64,000 nucleotides of DNA, taken from positions 62,001 through 126,000 of the forward strand of contig CALKGE010000001.1 of assembly GCA_938084685.1 (NCBI GenBank). Direction: 5' to 3'. The translations under genes and the position numbers were made by a program. This DNA comes from an uncultured Pirellulaceae bacterium (GTDB taxonomy: Bacteria; Planctomycetota; Planctomycetia; Pirellulales; Pirellulaceae). Under the pieces are notes generated by a model that worked only from the letters and a program-made list of their open reading frames with translations, did no database searches and was not told where the DNA came from. Numbering within the stretch: the first letter of the stretch is position 1; every line of letters starts with the position of its first letter. Shown here one piece after another: positions 29,616-39,005 of the stretch.

Positions 29616-30388
29616 GCAGACTGAGCGGTATACCGCTTTTGCTCGGTATTACCCAGGTACTTTTCCTTCACGGCCTGATCGTTGAATGCTTCTTCGCTGG
29701 TGCCGTCAAACAGGAACTCGCCACGATCAATGACGTAAACACGATCAACGATTTCCAGGATCTCGAGTGCTGCATGATCCGTGATGAAGAACGAAATTCC
29801 TTCGGACTTACGTAATTCAGAAATCGTGGTCTGAATTCCATCAATTGTCTTTGGATCAATCCCTGCAAAGGGTTCGTCCAGCATGATGATTTCGGGTTCC
29901 AGAATCAGACAACGAGCAATTTCCAGCCGCCGACGCTCTCCACCGGAAACGCGCCCCGCCTTGGTCTTACGGATTTCAGTAAGATTAAAACGTTTCAGCA
30001 ATTCGTTGCATCGATCTCGCTTCTCTTTACCTCGGAAACCCTGAAGCTCGATCATCAGGTTCAAATTCTGCTCGACCGACAACTTGGCAAAGACGCTCGA
30101 ATCCTGAGGCAGGTAGCCCATTTGGCCTTCACGAGCACGGCGATACATTGGCCAATTTGTTACATCCTGACCCTGCAAAATGACGGAACCTTCGTCAGGA
30201 CGTTCCATCCCGCATGTCATTTTAAATGTTGTAGTTTTCCCGGCGCCATTGGGGCCAAGTAACCCCACAATTTCACCTGCTTCCACTGAAAAGCTGACGC
30301 CATTTACGACCCGTTTACGGCCATAGGTCTTCACTAACTTATTGACTTCCAGAATTGGCATTCTGTCGCTACTCGCACTAAAACGCAA
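29612..30388 (-). CDS. lptB: LPS export ABC transporter ATP-binding protein
   Basis: VVNGVSFSVEAGEIVGLLGPNGAGKTTTFKMTCGM, YLPQDSSVFAKLSVEQNL, RVSGGERRRLEIARCLILEPEIIMLDEPFAGIDP. Confidence 0.93.
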   Translation of the reverse strand: MRFSASSDRMPILEVNKLVKTYGRKRVVNGVSFSVEAGEIVGLLGPNGAGKTTTFKMTCGMERPDEGSVILQGQDVTNWPMYRRAREGQMGYLPQDSSVFAKLSVEQNLNLMIELQGFRGKEKRDRCNELLKRFNLTEIRKTKAGRVSGGERRRLEIARCLILEPEIIMLDEPFAGIDPKTIDGIQTTISELRKSEGISFFITDHAALEILEIVDRVYVIDRGEFLFDGTSEEAFNDQAVKEKYLGNTEQKRYTAQSA

Positions 30389-30407
30389 AAACGTTACGGC
30401 ATGTATC

Positions 30408-32513
30408 TTACTGTATTACACCGATGCGTGAAAAGTTCGGTATGATTGGTAAGTCGAGTAGGGGGTCCCCATAGGGATGAGGCCAGTAGATCAGCAGCGC
30501 CTCTCCAATAAACAGCTTACGATTAAACGTATGTTTCCCCAGATAGTCTTTCCAGGTCGTGCTCCGCGCATCCGCACTCGCCGGACTGTTATCACCCATC
30601 GGGAAGAACTCGTCCTGCATCACATTAAAAACAAGCTGTTCCCGATTCTGAAAGAACTCGGAATCATTCCAGGCCGGAAACAGGTCGAGATGCAGCTTGA
30701 TAACATTTTGCCGAGTGGCTGTCTGCCGGTTAGGCGATAACCAGAGCGGGTCAATACGTTGCAGATCCTTCCGGTAAGCATCTATCAAGCCAAGTGTAGT
30801 TTGTGATGTCGGGTGGATGTCCTCGTTGTATTCATAGCCCACCATGGCGCTGTGATGAGATGCGATGTAGTAGACGTCCCGATACACTCGAGCATCTTCA
30901 AGGGTAACAGCAAGTCCTGTGGAATGCAGGCCTGCAGGAAACAAATCCCCCGGATCGTCAACTGACCATTTTGGCCCCAGAATTCTTTCGGTGACAAAAG
31001 TAGCCGGATGATTCAATGTGATGAGTTCATCATCCACCCAGACACGCAACTCGTTGTCAAAATTGCTGTAGCGAATCGTGTGAGTTCCTTTGCCGCGAAT
31101 CACCGTTTGACCTTCCAGCGTGGGACCTTCGTATCCCGTGCCACCATCAGCATCGGTCGACACAAAGAACTTTTCACCACCGTCTATCGACAGCGTAAGT
31201 TTTCCCGTTGCTACGTCTATTTCACCCTCGTAATAGACACCAGATTCAACAATATCAAAACCCAACTTGCCAGTGTCACTCTCAATTACAACGTCAAATT
31301 CGACCGCTAGATCACCTACCCAGTACTGGCCACGCGATGACCCGGACGGCCAGCGGGACCGCAGCATCTGGGATACTCCGCTGACGACAATATTCGGTGC
31401 AAGCTGCTCGTTCTGCAGTATGTCACGAAACTTGGCAATATAGTCCTGACCATCCTCGATCACCATGCCATGGCCGGACAGATCAGATTCCGAGCCTTCA
31501 GTAACGTCGTCACCAACAGGACTTGCAAATACCGTTCCGGCACTGGATTCAAAAGCTGAACGGGTGATGGTTGTGTTGTACGCATAAACGTCCGTAATCA
31601 ACTTGGGGCGTGGCCAGAAGATCGTACTTAATTGCTCCCGGTACTGAGCTGCTTCAGCTGTACGACCCTCTGCCTCGGCTTGATTGATACTGCCAAGTAC
31701 CTGGTTGTAAATCACCCAAAAATTCTGATCCGGAATATTGTGGTGATAACGAATACTAACTTTATCCGCATTGGTTCCGTCAATCGAGTAGTTGAACCCT
31801 TCGTTGGTTGGCTTCCAATTTCCGGGCGTCCCCTCTACTTTCGGCGGACGATAGTCATTTAGATAATCACCCACCATTCGCCAGGGTTGAGGCCACATCA
31901 GGCGATCCAGGCTTGCCGGTCGATACTGCGTATCGTGAACCAACTGCATCATTGCCAGCTGCTTGTGTTCCGGTTTACGGCGAATCTCAAATACCGCATT
32001 CGTATTTGTCAGAGGCCTGGTATGAATGTCACCGTTGGACACCAATACTTTTTCATTAGGCAATCCAACCAGTCTCTTGATGTAATTCTCTGTTGGATCG
32101 ATCGGGTTTTTAAAGACAATGACATCCCATCGCTTGGGATCATTGAACATGTAGGCGAATTTATTAACAAGAATACGGTCACCTGAAAACGAATTCTTGG
32201 AAAGGTCTTTTTCTTTGTCCAGAACTTCGGTGAAGCCACACATCGGACAGACCGTCGCAATCACCTCATCTACTTTGTCATTTTCTTCACTCGCACCAGC
32301 TCGATACTGATAATCGCAAACATGACATCGATGTTCAATATGCGTTCCCTGAAGACCATGTGCCATGGAACCAGTGGGAATAATGTACGCTTCAACAACA
32401 AAGCCGCGAAAGATGAAGGCGAGAATAATGGCGATTGCAAAACCTTCCAGCATATCGCGAATGTACATGACGAAACCGTCACGAATCTCATCGAATTCAG
32501 AATTGCTGCTCAT
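30408..32513 (-). CDS. lepB: Signal peptidase I with large insertions (~701 aa)
   Basis: YIIPTGSMAHGLQG (catalytic Ser), RILVNKF, NYIKRLVGLPNE (catalytic Lys), FPMGDNSPASADAR (box E). CxxC...CxxC insertion (CHVCDYQYR..CPMCGF) and ~370-aa insertion. ORF-track start 32534 extended; MSSNSEF at 32513 preferred. Confidence 0.9.
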   Translation of the reverse strand: MSSNSEFDEIRDGFVMYIRDMLEGFAIAIILAFIFRGFVVEAYIIPTGSMAHGLQGTHIEHRCHVCDYQYRAGASEENDKVDEVIATVCPMCGFTEVLDKEKDLSKNSFSGDRILVNKFAYMFNDPKRWDVIVFKNPIDPTENYIKRLVGLPNEKVLVSNGDIHTRPLTNTNAVFEIRRKPEHKQLAMMQLVHDTQYRPASLDRLMWPQPWRMVGDYLNDYRPPKVEGTPGNWKPTNEGFNYSIDGTNADKVSIRYHHNIPDQNFWVIYNQVLGSINQAEAEGRTAEAAQYREQLSTIFWPRPKLITDVYAYNTTITRSAFESSAGTVFASPVGDDVTEGSESDLSGHGMVIEDGQDYIAKFRDILQNEQLAPNIVVSGVSQMLRSRWPSGSSRGQYWVGDLAVEFDVVIESDTGKLGFDIVESGVYYEGEIDVATGKLTLSIDGGEKFFVSTDADGGTGYEGPTLEGQTVIRGKGTHTIRYSNFDNELRVWVDDELITLNHPATFVTERILGPKWSVDDPGDLFPAGLHSTGLAVTLEDARVYRDVYYIASHHSAMVGYEYNEDIHPTSQTTLGLIDAYRKDLQRIDPLWLSPNRQTATRQNVIKLHLDLFPAWNDSEFFQNREQLVFNVMQDEFFPMGDNSPASADARSTTWKDYLGKHTFNRKLFIGEALLIYWPHPYGDPLLDLPIIPNFSRIGVIQ

Positions 32514-32533
32514 AACTACCGTAAATAATCCCA

Positions 32534-32574
32534 CTCGGCTATTTCAGCCGCACCCTCGGCTATTTCAGCCGCAC
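32534..32574. repeat. Two tandem 20-nt copies of a mini-hairpin (21-bp period)
   Basis: ctCGGCTatttcAGCCGcac at 32534-32553 and 32555-32574; each copy is a 5-bp stem with 5-nt loop, in the intergenic spacer before lepB. Confidence 0.85.
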
Positions 32575-32671
32575 CAGAGAAACTGGACGACTAACTATCA
32601 ATCCCTAACAGTATACCTGAGAACTTGCAGAGGACGGAACCGGGGATGATTTGCCCTTGCCTGGAAAAACC

Positions 32672-33970
32672 TCAGTCAACGCCCACACCCAGCATAGCCT
32701 CACGACCAATTCCAACTCCCCATTGCCGGCAATCCCGTGAAACTGGCTGATTGTCACCAATCAGTAAATAGTCCTTATCACCTGATCCTCCTCGAAATTC
32801 CCAGCGATCTGCCGAATAGTCTGCTCCCAGCCAGAAAACGTCACGAGCCAGCCGTACCCGGTTGAGGTCAAGTATTCCCTCATCCACCGCTACCGATAGG
32901 GGCATCTTGCGTACCAATTCGTCGGCACCAAAATTCCCTGTCAGTCCCAGACTCTCAATCGGCACTGCCCATTGATCACTGCCCAGCTCGACGACAAACT
33001 GACTATCAATCCGACCCACTCGTAGTTTCATTTCGCTTCCCAGTTTATGCCATTTCAAAGGAGTAAATGAGGTCGAATGCCGAACGAAGTGCGATTGAAA
33101 AACCTGAAGAGTGAATTGGTGACAATCCAGTTCCAATTCCACATCCAGCAATCGGATGCGAATAACTCCTGGCTCGTAGATTCTGAAATCCAAGTCAACC
33201 ACAAAGTCATCCACAAAGTTTAATTGAGATCGTGCGATGTACTGGTTATAGGGGAGGTAATCAAAGATCGCTGCGTCGGTCCCACGTTCCACTCGGGGAA
33301 CATAGCCGGCAACAACGTTCCAGTGATGAAAGTCCAGCCACTGAGGGCGAGTTTTTTGGGGGGCGTCAAAAGCAAAAACCTTTTCCGTTGTAAAGATCCA
33401 CCCTTGATCATCACCTCGTACCCCGAAACGCCGCAGTAAATTAAAGGAGGAATCCAGCGGTTGATAGCGGCTATCAAACAGTACCGTACTCAATAAATCA
33501 AATTCCGCCAGACTCTTTTGATACAACTGCCCGTCAACAAAGAGCTCACCTTGCTCCATCGCAATCTTTTCACCCGGTAGACCTACCACACGTTTGATGT
33601 ACTGCTGACCATCATACTCGAACACAACGCGTTGCCACCGCGTTAAGATCTCCTCGTCAATTACCTGAAACGTTGTCTGAGGCAGACGGGTGACCAGATC
33701 ATCGATCGAATTAGGTGCACCGCAATTGAAGCAGATTGGCAGATTTGACTCACTCACCGTGTCCGCATCCACCAGGAATGGTATCTGGCAGTCATAACAT
33801 TCAATGGCAAAGTGAGGTCCGGGAACTGCGTTGGCCATGCTGCTGGAAACGACAGGTGCATGAAATAATCGATTTCCGGTGTACTGACCCAACCACCATC
33901 CAATACAGGCTCCGGCCAATAAGATACCTGACGCAACGAGGTAGACGAACGGCCGGTTCTGATGGGACAT
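32672..33970 (-). CDS. Second, divergent signal peptidase I-like protein
   Basis: APVVSSSMANAVPG, FEYDGQQYIKRVVGLPGEKI, LLIGDNQPVSRDCRQWG match S26 boxes B/D/E; same CxxC..CxxC insertion (CYDCQIPF...CFNCGA). Confidence 0.8.
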   Translation of the reverse strand: MSHQNRPFVYLVASGILLAGACIGWWLGQYTGNRLFHAPVVSSSMANAVPGPHFAIECYDCQIPFLVDADTVSESNLPICFNCGAPNSIDDLVTRLPQTTFQVIDEEILTRWQRVVFEYDGQQYIKRVVGLPGEKIAMEQGELFVDGQLYQKSLAEFDLLSTVLFDSRYQPLDSSFNLLRRFGVRGDDQGWIFTTEKVFAFDAPQKTRPQWLDFHHWNVVAGYVPRVERGTDAAIFDYLPYNQYIARSQLNFVDDFVVDLDFRIYEPGVIRIRLLDVELELDCHQFTLQVFQSHFVRHSTSFTPLKWHKLGSEMKLRVGRIDSQFVVELGSDQWAVPIESLGLTGNFGADELVRKMPLSVAVDEGILDLNRVRLARDVFWLGADYSADRWEFRGGSGDKDYLLIGDNQPVSRDCRQWGVGIGREAMLGVGVD

Positions 33971-33975
33971 GCCAG

Positions 33976-35778
33976 TTATTTCTTCTCCTGGCCTTTATCC
34001 AGCACCGCCATGAATGCTTTTTGAGGAATATCTACACTGCCGATACTCTTCATCCGCTTTTTACCTTCTCTCTGCTTCGCCCAAAGTTTTTTCTTACGGG
34101 AAATGTCCCCGCCATAACACTTGGCCGTAACATTCTTACGTAATGCTCGAACGGTCTCCCGAGCAATAATCTTGGAACCAATCGCTGCCTGAACTGCTAC
34201 TTCAAACATATGCCGATCGATTTCTTCTTTCAGCTTCTTGCATACTGCACGACCTCGAACCTGTGCATCAGCACGGTGACATATCACACTCAGAGCATCC
34301 ACCCGGTTACCATTGACCAGAATATCCATGCGGACCAGATCGGCTGCCTGGTATCCAATAATCTCGTAATCCATGGTTCCATAGCCGCGTGTTGAGCTCT
34401 TCAGCTTATCATGCAGATCATAAATCACCTCTGCAAGCGGCAGGTCGTAGGTGAGCATCATGCGTGTCGTAGAAATATACTCCTGAGACTGCTGCACTCC
34501 TCGTCGCTCATTACACAATTTCATGATGGCCCCGACATACTCGCCAGGAGTGATGAAGTTTACTCGTACGATTGGCTGACGAAACTCTAGAATGTCACCC
34601 GATTCAGGGACTTCCTGGGGACGATGAATCCGAAGTTCGGTACCATCTTTTTTCGTCACCTCATAGGTCACGTTCGGTGCCGTCTGAATCAGATCCACAT
34701 CAGATTCCTGTTCCAGTCGCTGCTGGACGATTTCCATGTGTAACAGCCCCAGGAAACCACAGCGAAATCCGAAACCTAGCGCTTCACTCGTCTCAGCTTC
34801 AAATTCAAAACTCGGGTCGTTAATTCTTAATCGCCCCAATGCATCACGCAGTTCCTTAAAGTCCTGGCCGTCTGATGGATAGAGTCCACAGTACACCATC
34901 CTTTTAGGTTCCTGGTAGCCAGGCAACGGTTCCACTATTGAGTTGCTCAGACAAAGCGTATCTCCGATGTGGACCATATCGAGTGATTTGATATTGCAAA
35001 TCACATACCCCACCTGTCCGGCCTGTAACTGATCACAGGGAGTTTGCTGAGGCGTAAACTGACCGATTTCAATGACGTCGTGTGTAGAACCCGCTCGAAT
35101 GAACTTGATCTTATCCCCTTTGCGAATCGTACCTTCCATCACGCGGATATAAGTAATCGCTCCTCGGAATTCGTCATAATGCGAATCAAAAACCATGGCT
35201 GCCAATTCAGCCTGAGGATCACCGGTTGGAGGAGGAACGTGTTCAATGATGGCATCGAGCAACTGCTCGATGCCAATCCCCTCTTTGGCACTGACCTTCT
35301 GAACTTCTGCTTCTCCCAGACCAAACTGCTGTTCGATCTCTTCCACAACCTCATCTACTCGAGCATAATCCAGATCGATTTTATTGATGACAGGAATGAT
35401 CGCCAGATTATGGTCAAATGCGTTGTAACCATTGGCAACCGTCTGTGCTTCCACGCCCTGGAACGCATCGACCAGTAGTAAAGCACCTTCACAGCATGTT
35501 AAGGCGCGGGAGACTTCGTACTGAAAATCGACATGCCCTGGTGTATCAATCAGATTCAATTGGTACGTTTCATTGCCACGTTTGTACTCGACGCTGACGC
35601 TCCGCGCCTTGATCGTAATTCCACGGTCACGCTCCAGCTGCATATCGTCCAGCATCTGCTCCTTCATCTCACGTTCAGAAACTGTACCGGTATACTCCAG
35701 CAAGCGATCTGCAAGGGTGCTTTTCCCATGGTCGATGTGAGCAATAATGCTAAAGTTTCTTATCTTGCGGCAATCCAT
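33976..35778 (-). CDS. lepA: Elongation factor 4
   Basis: IAHIDHGKSTLADRLLEYTGT, ERDRGITIKA, DTPGHVDF, and the LepA C-terminus (GYGTMDYEIIGYQAADLVRMDILVNG...KRMKSIGSVDIPQKAFMAVL). Confidence 0.98.
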   Translation of the reverse strand: MDCRKIRNFSIIAHIDHGKSTLADRLLEYTGTVSEREMKEQMLDDMQLERDRGITIKARSVSVEYKRGNETYQLNLIDTPGHVDFQYEVSRALTCCEGALLLVDAFQGVEAQTVANGYNAFDHNLAIIPVINKIDLDYARVDEVVEEIEQQFGLGEAEVQKVSAKEGIGIEQLLDAIIEHVPPPTGDPQAELAAMVFDSHYDEFRGAITYIRVMEGTIRKGDKIKFIRAGSTHDVIEIGQFTPQQTPCDQLQAGQVGYVICNIKSLDMVHIGDTLCLSNSIVEPLPGYQEPKRMVYCGLYPSDGQDFKELRDALGRLRINDPSFEFEAETSEALGFGFRCGFLGLLHMEIVQQRLEQESDVDLIQTAPNVTYEVTKKDGTELRIHRPQEVPESGDILEFRQPIVRVNFITPGEYVGAIMKLCNERRGVQQSQEYISTTRMMLTYDLPLAEVIYDLHDKLKSSTRGYGTMDYEIIGYQAADLVRMDILVNGNRVDALSVICHRADAQVRGRAVCKKLKEEIDRHMFEVAVQAAIGSKIIARETVRALRKNVTAKCYGGDISRKKKLWAKQREGKKRMKSIGSVDIPQKAFMAVLDKGQEKK

Positions 35779-35808
35779 GTAACCGATTTGTCTCTGCTGC
35801 TTAAACTC

Positions 35809-36825
35809 TCAGGAAGTCTTGCCAAATTGCTTTCGAGCGGCACCCGCTGCTCCGATAAACCCGCATGAGCTGCCAAGTGTCGCAAAATCTATAATCGTAT
35901 CTTCAGCCAGAACTGGAAAGGTCAACTCTCTCACCATGTAACGAATAGTCTCCAAAAATATCCGCCCTATGGCTGAATTCATGCCGCCAAAGTTCATTCC
36001 GCCTCCCAGAACAACAATACCGGGATCAATCATATGCATCATCGAAACAATCCCTCGCCCCAGTATTTCACCGGTCTCTATGATCATCTCCCGTGCCAGA
36101 GCATCTCCCTGTTCCGCATGCGTAGCGATATCCACGGCACTGAACTCTCCGGCTTCGTCCAATTTCATTTTTAAAGAAGACGAATCACCTGCTTCCAACC
36201 TTTCGGTCACCCGCAGGACAACACTTGTTGCACTCACATAGGCTTCCAGATGTCCCGCCTGCCCGCAAGGGCACACTCTGGCATCTGGACTGGTATCAAT
36301 AACAATATGCCCGCATTCACTACCATGACTGTGATCACCATGCACCGGCTCATCCTGGATAATGATACCACCACCCACGCCAGTACCAAGAGTAATCATG
36401 ATCAGGCTGTCATACTCCCGTCCACGACCTACCCAGTATTCTCCAAAGGCCGCCGCATTACCGTCGTTGAGAAACATCACCGGTTTGCCTGATTCTGCTT
36501 CGAGATGACTACGGATCGGAAAGAAATCCCAGCCACTCATATTGGGCATATGAAGAGTCCTACCCTCTTTGACATTCATCGTACCGGGAGTCCCCAGTCC
36601 AATCGCCCTGATCTGCTCCCAGGTCACACCTGCCTGGGGCAACAGCGATTTTGCAAATGCCAGTATACGTGAAACACCGTCCTCAGCACCTCGCTGATGG
36701 TCCGTCGCAATCTTTCCATGCGCAAGGGGATGACCGGCATCATCTACGATCCCGATCTTAATGTTTGTCCCCCCCACATCGATCCCAAGGTAAACAGGAC
36801 TTCCCTCATTTTCTACAGATGACAT
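35809..36825 (-). CDS. ROK family protein (glucokinase-like)
   Basis: YLGIDVGGTNIKIGIVDDAG, NDGNAAAFGEYWVGRG, TLGTGVGGGIII, CGHIVI...CPCGQAGHLEAYVSA. Confidence 0.93.
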   Translation of the reverse strand: MSSVENEGSPVYLGIDVGGTNIKIGIVDDAGHPLAHGKIATDHQRGAEDGVSRILAFAKSLLPQAGVTWEQIRAIGLGTPGTMNVKEGRTLHMPNMSGWDFFPIRSHLEAESGKPVMFLNDGNAAAFGEYWVGRGREYDSLIMITLGTGVGGGIIIQDEPVHGDHSHGSECGHIVIDTSPDARVCPCGQAGHLEAYVSATSVVLRVTERLEAGDSSSLKMKLDEAGEFSAVDIATHAEQGDALAREMIIETGEILGRGIVSMMHMIDPGIVVLGGGMNFGGMNSAIGRIFLETIRYMVRELTFPVLAEDTIIDFATLGSSCGFIGAAGAARKQFGKTS

Positions 36826-36932
36826 CTGCGAAACAGACTCCTAACCAGTATCTTTCTCTGCCCTTTCATTCTAGACCAAAGCCATCATGCTGTAATTGTT
36901 GAATTTACGAATGTCAGCTGGCTTGCCGGTAT

Positions 36933-37883
36933 TCAGTTGTCCCGCTTCATGACCATCAAGCCCACGACAGTCAGAATGATTCCACCCACCATCCAGCCAC
37001 TCACCGGCTCCTGGAATATCACGGCACCGGAAATCGCTCCCAGGGACGCCTGGCTCGCATTGACCAGATTGTAGCGAGTTACGGATAGGACTTTGATCGC
37101 AGACACAAGAGCCACAAACGCCACGGCATTACACACACCGGCTAAAGTCATTTGTATCAGATTCACCCATTCCAGATTTCGTTCCACTTGCCAGGCTCCG
37201 TTGCCAGAACTCAGCATCAGCAGAAACAAGAAGCCACTGAGGCTGATGATGGTCATGATCGCCGGCTGAGATACACCACGATTGCCCACCACTTTGATGG
37301 CGGCTCCGAAGAACCCGTAATTGATGCCAGAAAGGATCACGGCACCAATGGCCAGTGCCAACAGGTAGCGGTTGCTGTCAGGGTCAATCAGCGTTTTTGT
37401 CAGCTGTGCAAAAGCCTCCTCGCCGCCACTGGACAGGACGATCACGGCCGTGATCAGAATTACCATCGACCACAACGTCCGTCGTGATGGCGTATCTTTC
37501 AGCAGGCACCAGTCAACCAGCGCTCCGGTCACAATCAGAACTCCCAAACAAATTGGCACAGCCAGACTGATACCAATCTTGTTGAGTGACCATTGAAATC
37601 CGACATTTCCCAAAAAGTGGGAAGTGATGGATACAAATATCAGAGCCAGAATCAGCACGGGCGGACAGAACCGGCGTTCCACATTCCGGTAATGCCAGAT
37701 CAACCAGGGAAATACAATCAGTATCGTCGGCACCGCTTTGATACAACTCACCCACACAGGATCGCAATCGTCGACAGCGCGCAGAAAGATATTAGCAGCC
37801 GAGTATCCTATGGAGGAAACCGCCCCCAGCATAATACCACGACGATACAAATCGTCTCCTGCAATAGTGGCCTGACCTTTCAC
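36933..37883 (-). CDS. EamA/DMT superfamily transporter
   Basis: Ten hydrophobic segments in two repeats; ...NASQASLGAISGAVIFQEPVSGWMVGGIILTVVGLMVMKR is typical of EamA. Confidence 0.85.
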   Translation of the reverse strand: MKGQATIAGDDLYRRGIMLGAVSSIGYSAANIFLRAVDDCDPVWVSCIKAVPTILIVFPWLIWHYRNVERRFCPPVLILALIFVSITSHFLGNVGFQWSLNKIGISLAVPICLGVLIVTGALVDWCLLKDTPSRRTLWSMVILITAVIVLSSGGEEAFAQLTKTLIDPDSNRYLLALAIGAVILSGINYGFFGAAIKVVGNRGVSQPAIMTIISLSGFLFLLMLSSGNGAWQVERNLEWVNLIQMTLAGVCNAVAFVALVSAIKVLSVTRYNLVNASQASLGAISGAVIFQEPVSGWMVGGIILTVVGLMVMKRDN

Positions 37884-37896
37884 TTCTGTTTCCGCT

Positions 37897-38994
37897 CTAC
37901 CGTAAATCTCGGGAAGAAAAATCCTGACGAAATTGCTCAGCCGAGACCCCTCTGCAAAGCAACTTCAGGGGTTCGGGCAACGACAGATCTTCAAGTCGAG
38001 TGAATTGAAGAGGATCGCCAGAGGACGTCGAAAACGAATCGTCCATTGTACGACCGAAAACTAGAAAGCGAACCTCTAAATCCAGCAAATCCCGAAAGAC
38101 TTCTTCCCGATCCTGATCGTCACAGTAATATCTTGATTCAGCGATCCGTACAATTGTGTCGACTCCAACCAGAAAACAAACTCCACCAACAAGCTCAACT
38201 TTTTCCCGGAATGTAGCTGCCCGGGAAATGATCAGATCACGAGTGATACAAATTGGTAACAGTCGCTCAATACATTCGACTTCCGACAATTCCGGTTTAT
38301 CAACATTCTCCACCGATAGCTCAAAATGAACTTTGTGGTTGGTCGACCGCTGCACGAATTCTGCCATTTCCAAATGACCAGCATGCACCGGATTGAAAGC
38401 TCCGGACAGCACATGACAGATATCGTCGGAACCAACGATACTATATTTCTGACGCCCGTGCCAAACCTCAGAGACAGCCAGAAAGAGCTTTTGAATACGG
38501 TGAACTATTCTCAACATCACGGTCGCAGCCAGCTGCTGACGCTCTGTTCGACTAGCCGGTAAAAGGTGCTCCTGGTGGCATGTCGTCACCACTTGACCGT
38601 CGAGTTGAACCGCAATGCCCAGGAAAACAACTCCATCCAGTCCTGCAGGAGACTCCGGCCCCAAGTGACCGGTGATCGAAACAGCCCACCGCGCTTCTGG
38701 AGTTTGAGTTAATGCTCCGGTAGCCATCTGGATTGCCACCGTTTCACTCACAGGCCCTAAACTTGCCAGATCAGTCTGACTCACTCCAAGCCATCGGTGC
38801 TTGGAAGCATTTCGGTAAGTAACGTGCGAGCCACAGAAGTATTCAGAAATCCCGGGCTGTTGACCGAGCACAGAGGCTGCTAGTCCGCTCGTACAACTCT
38901 CCGCCAGTACAAACCTGTCGCCAAGCTGCTCAGCCAATTGACGGACTTCAAAAGCCAGCTTATTCAGTTCCGATAAGTGATCGTCGTCAGACAC
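37897..38994 (-). CDS. PncC (CinA C-terminal) nicotinamide-nucleotide amidohydrolase domain fused to a nucleotidylyltransferase-like domain
   Basis: RFVLAESCTSGLAASVLGQQPGISEYFCGSHVTYRNASKHRWLGV...VSETVAIQMATGAL...WAVSITGHLGPESPAG (PncC), then HVLSGAFNPVHAGHLEMAEFV (HxGH nucleotidylyltransferase motif). Confidence 0.85.
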   Translation of the reverse strand: MSDDDHLSELNKLAFEVRQLAEQLGDRFVLAESCTSGLAASVLGQQPGISEYFCGSHVTYRNASKHRWLGVSQTDLASLGPVSETVAIQMATGALTQTPEARWAVSITGHLGPESPAGLDGVVFLGIAVQLDGQVVTTCHQEHLLPASRTERQQLAATVMLRIVHRIQKLFLAVSEVWHGRQKYSIVGSDDICHVLSGAFNPVHAGHLEMAEFVQRSTNHKVHFELSVENVDKPELSEVECIERLLPICITRDLIISRAATFREKVELVGGVCFLVGVDTIVRIAESRYYCDDQDREEVFRDLLDLEVRFLVFGRTMDDSFSTSSGDPLQFTRLEDLSLPEPLKLLCRGVSAEQFRQDFSSRDLR

Positions 38995-39005
38995 GCAACA
39001 GCTAC

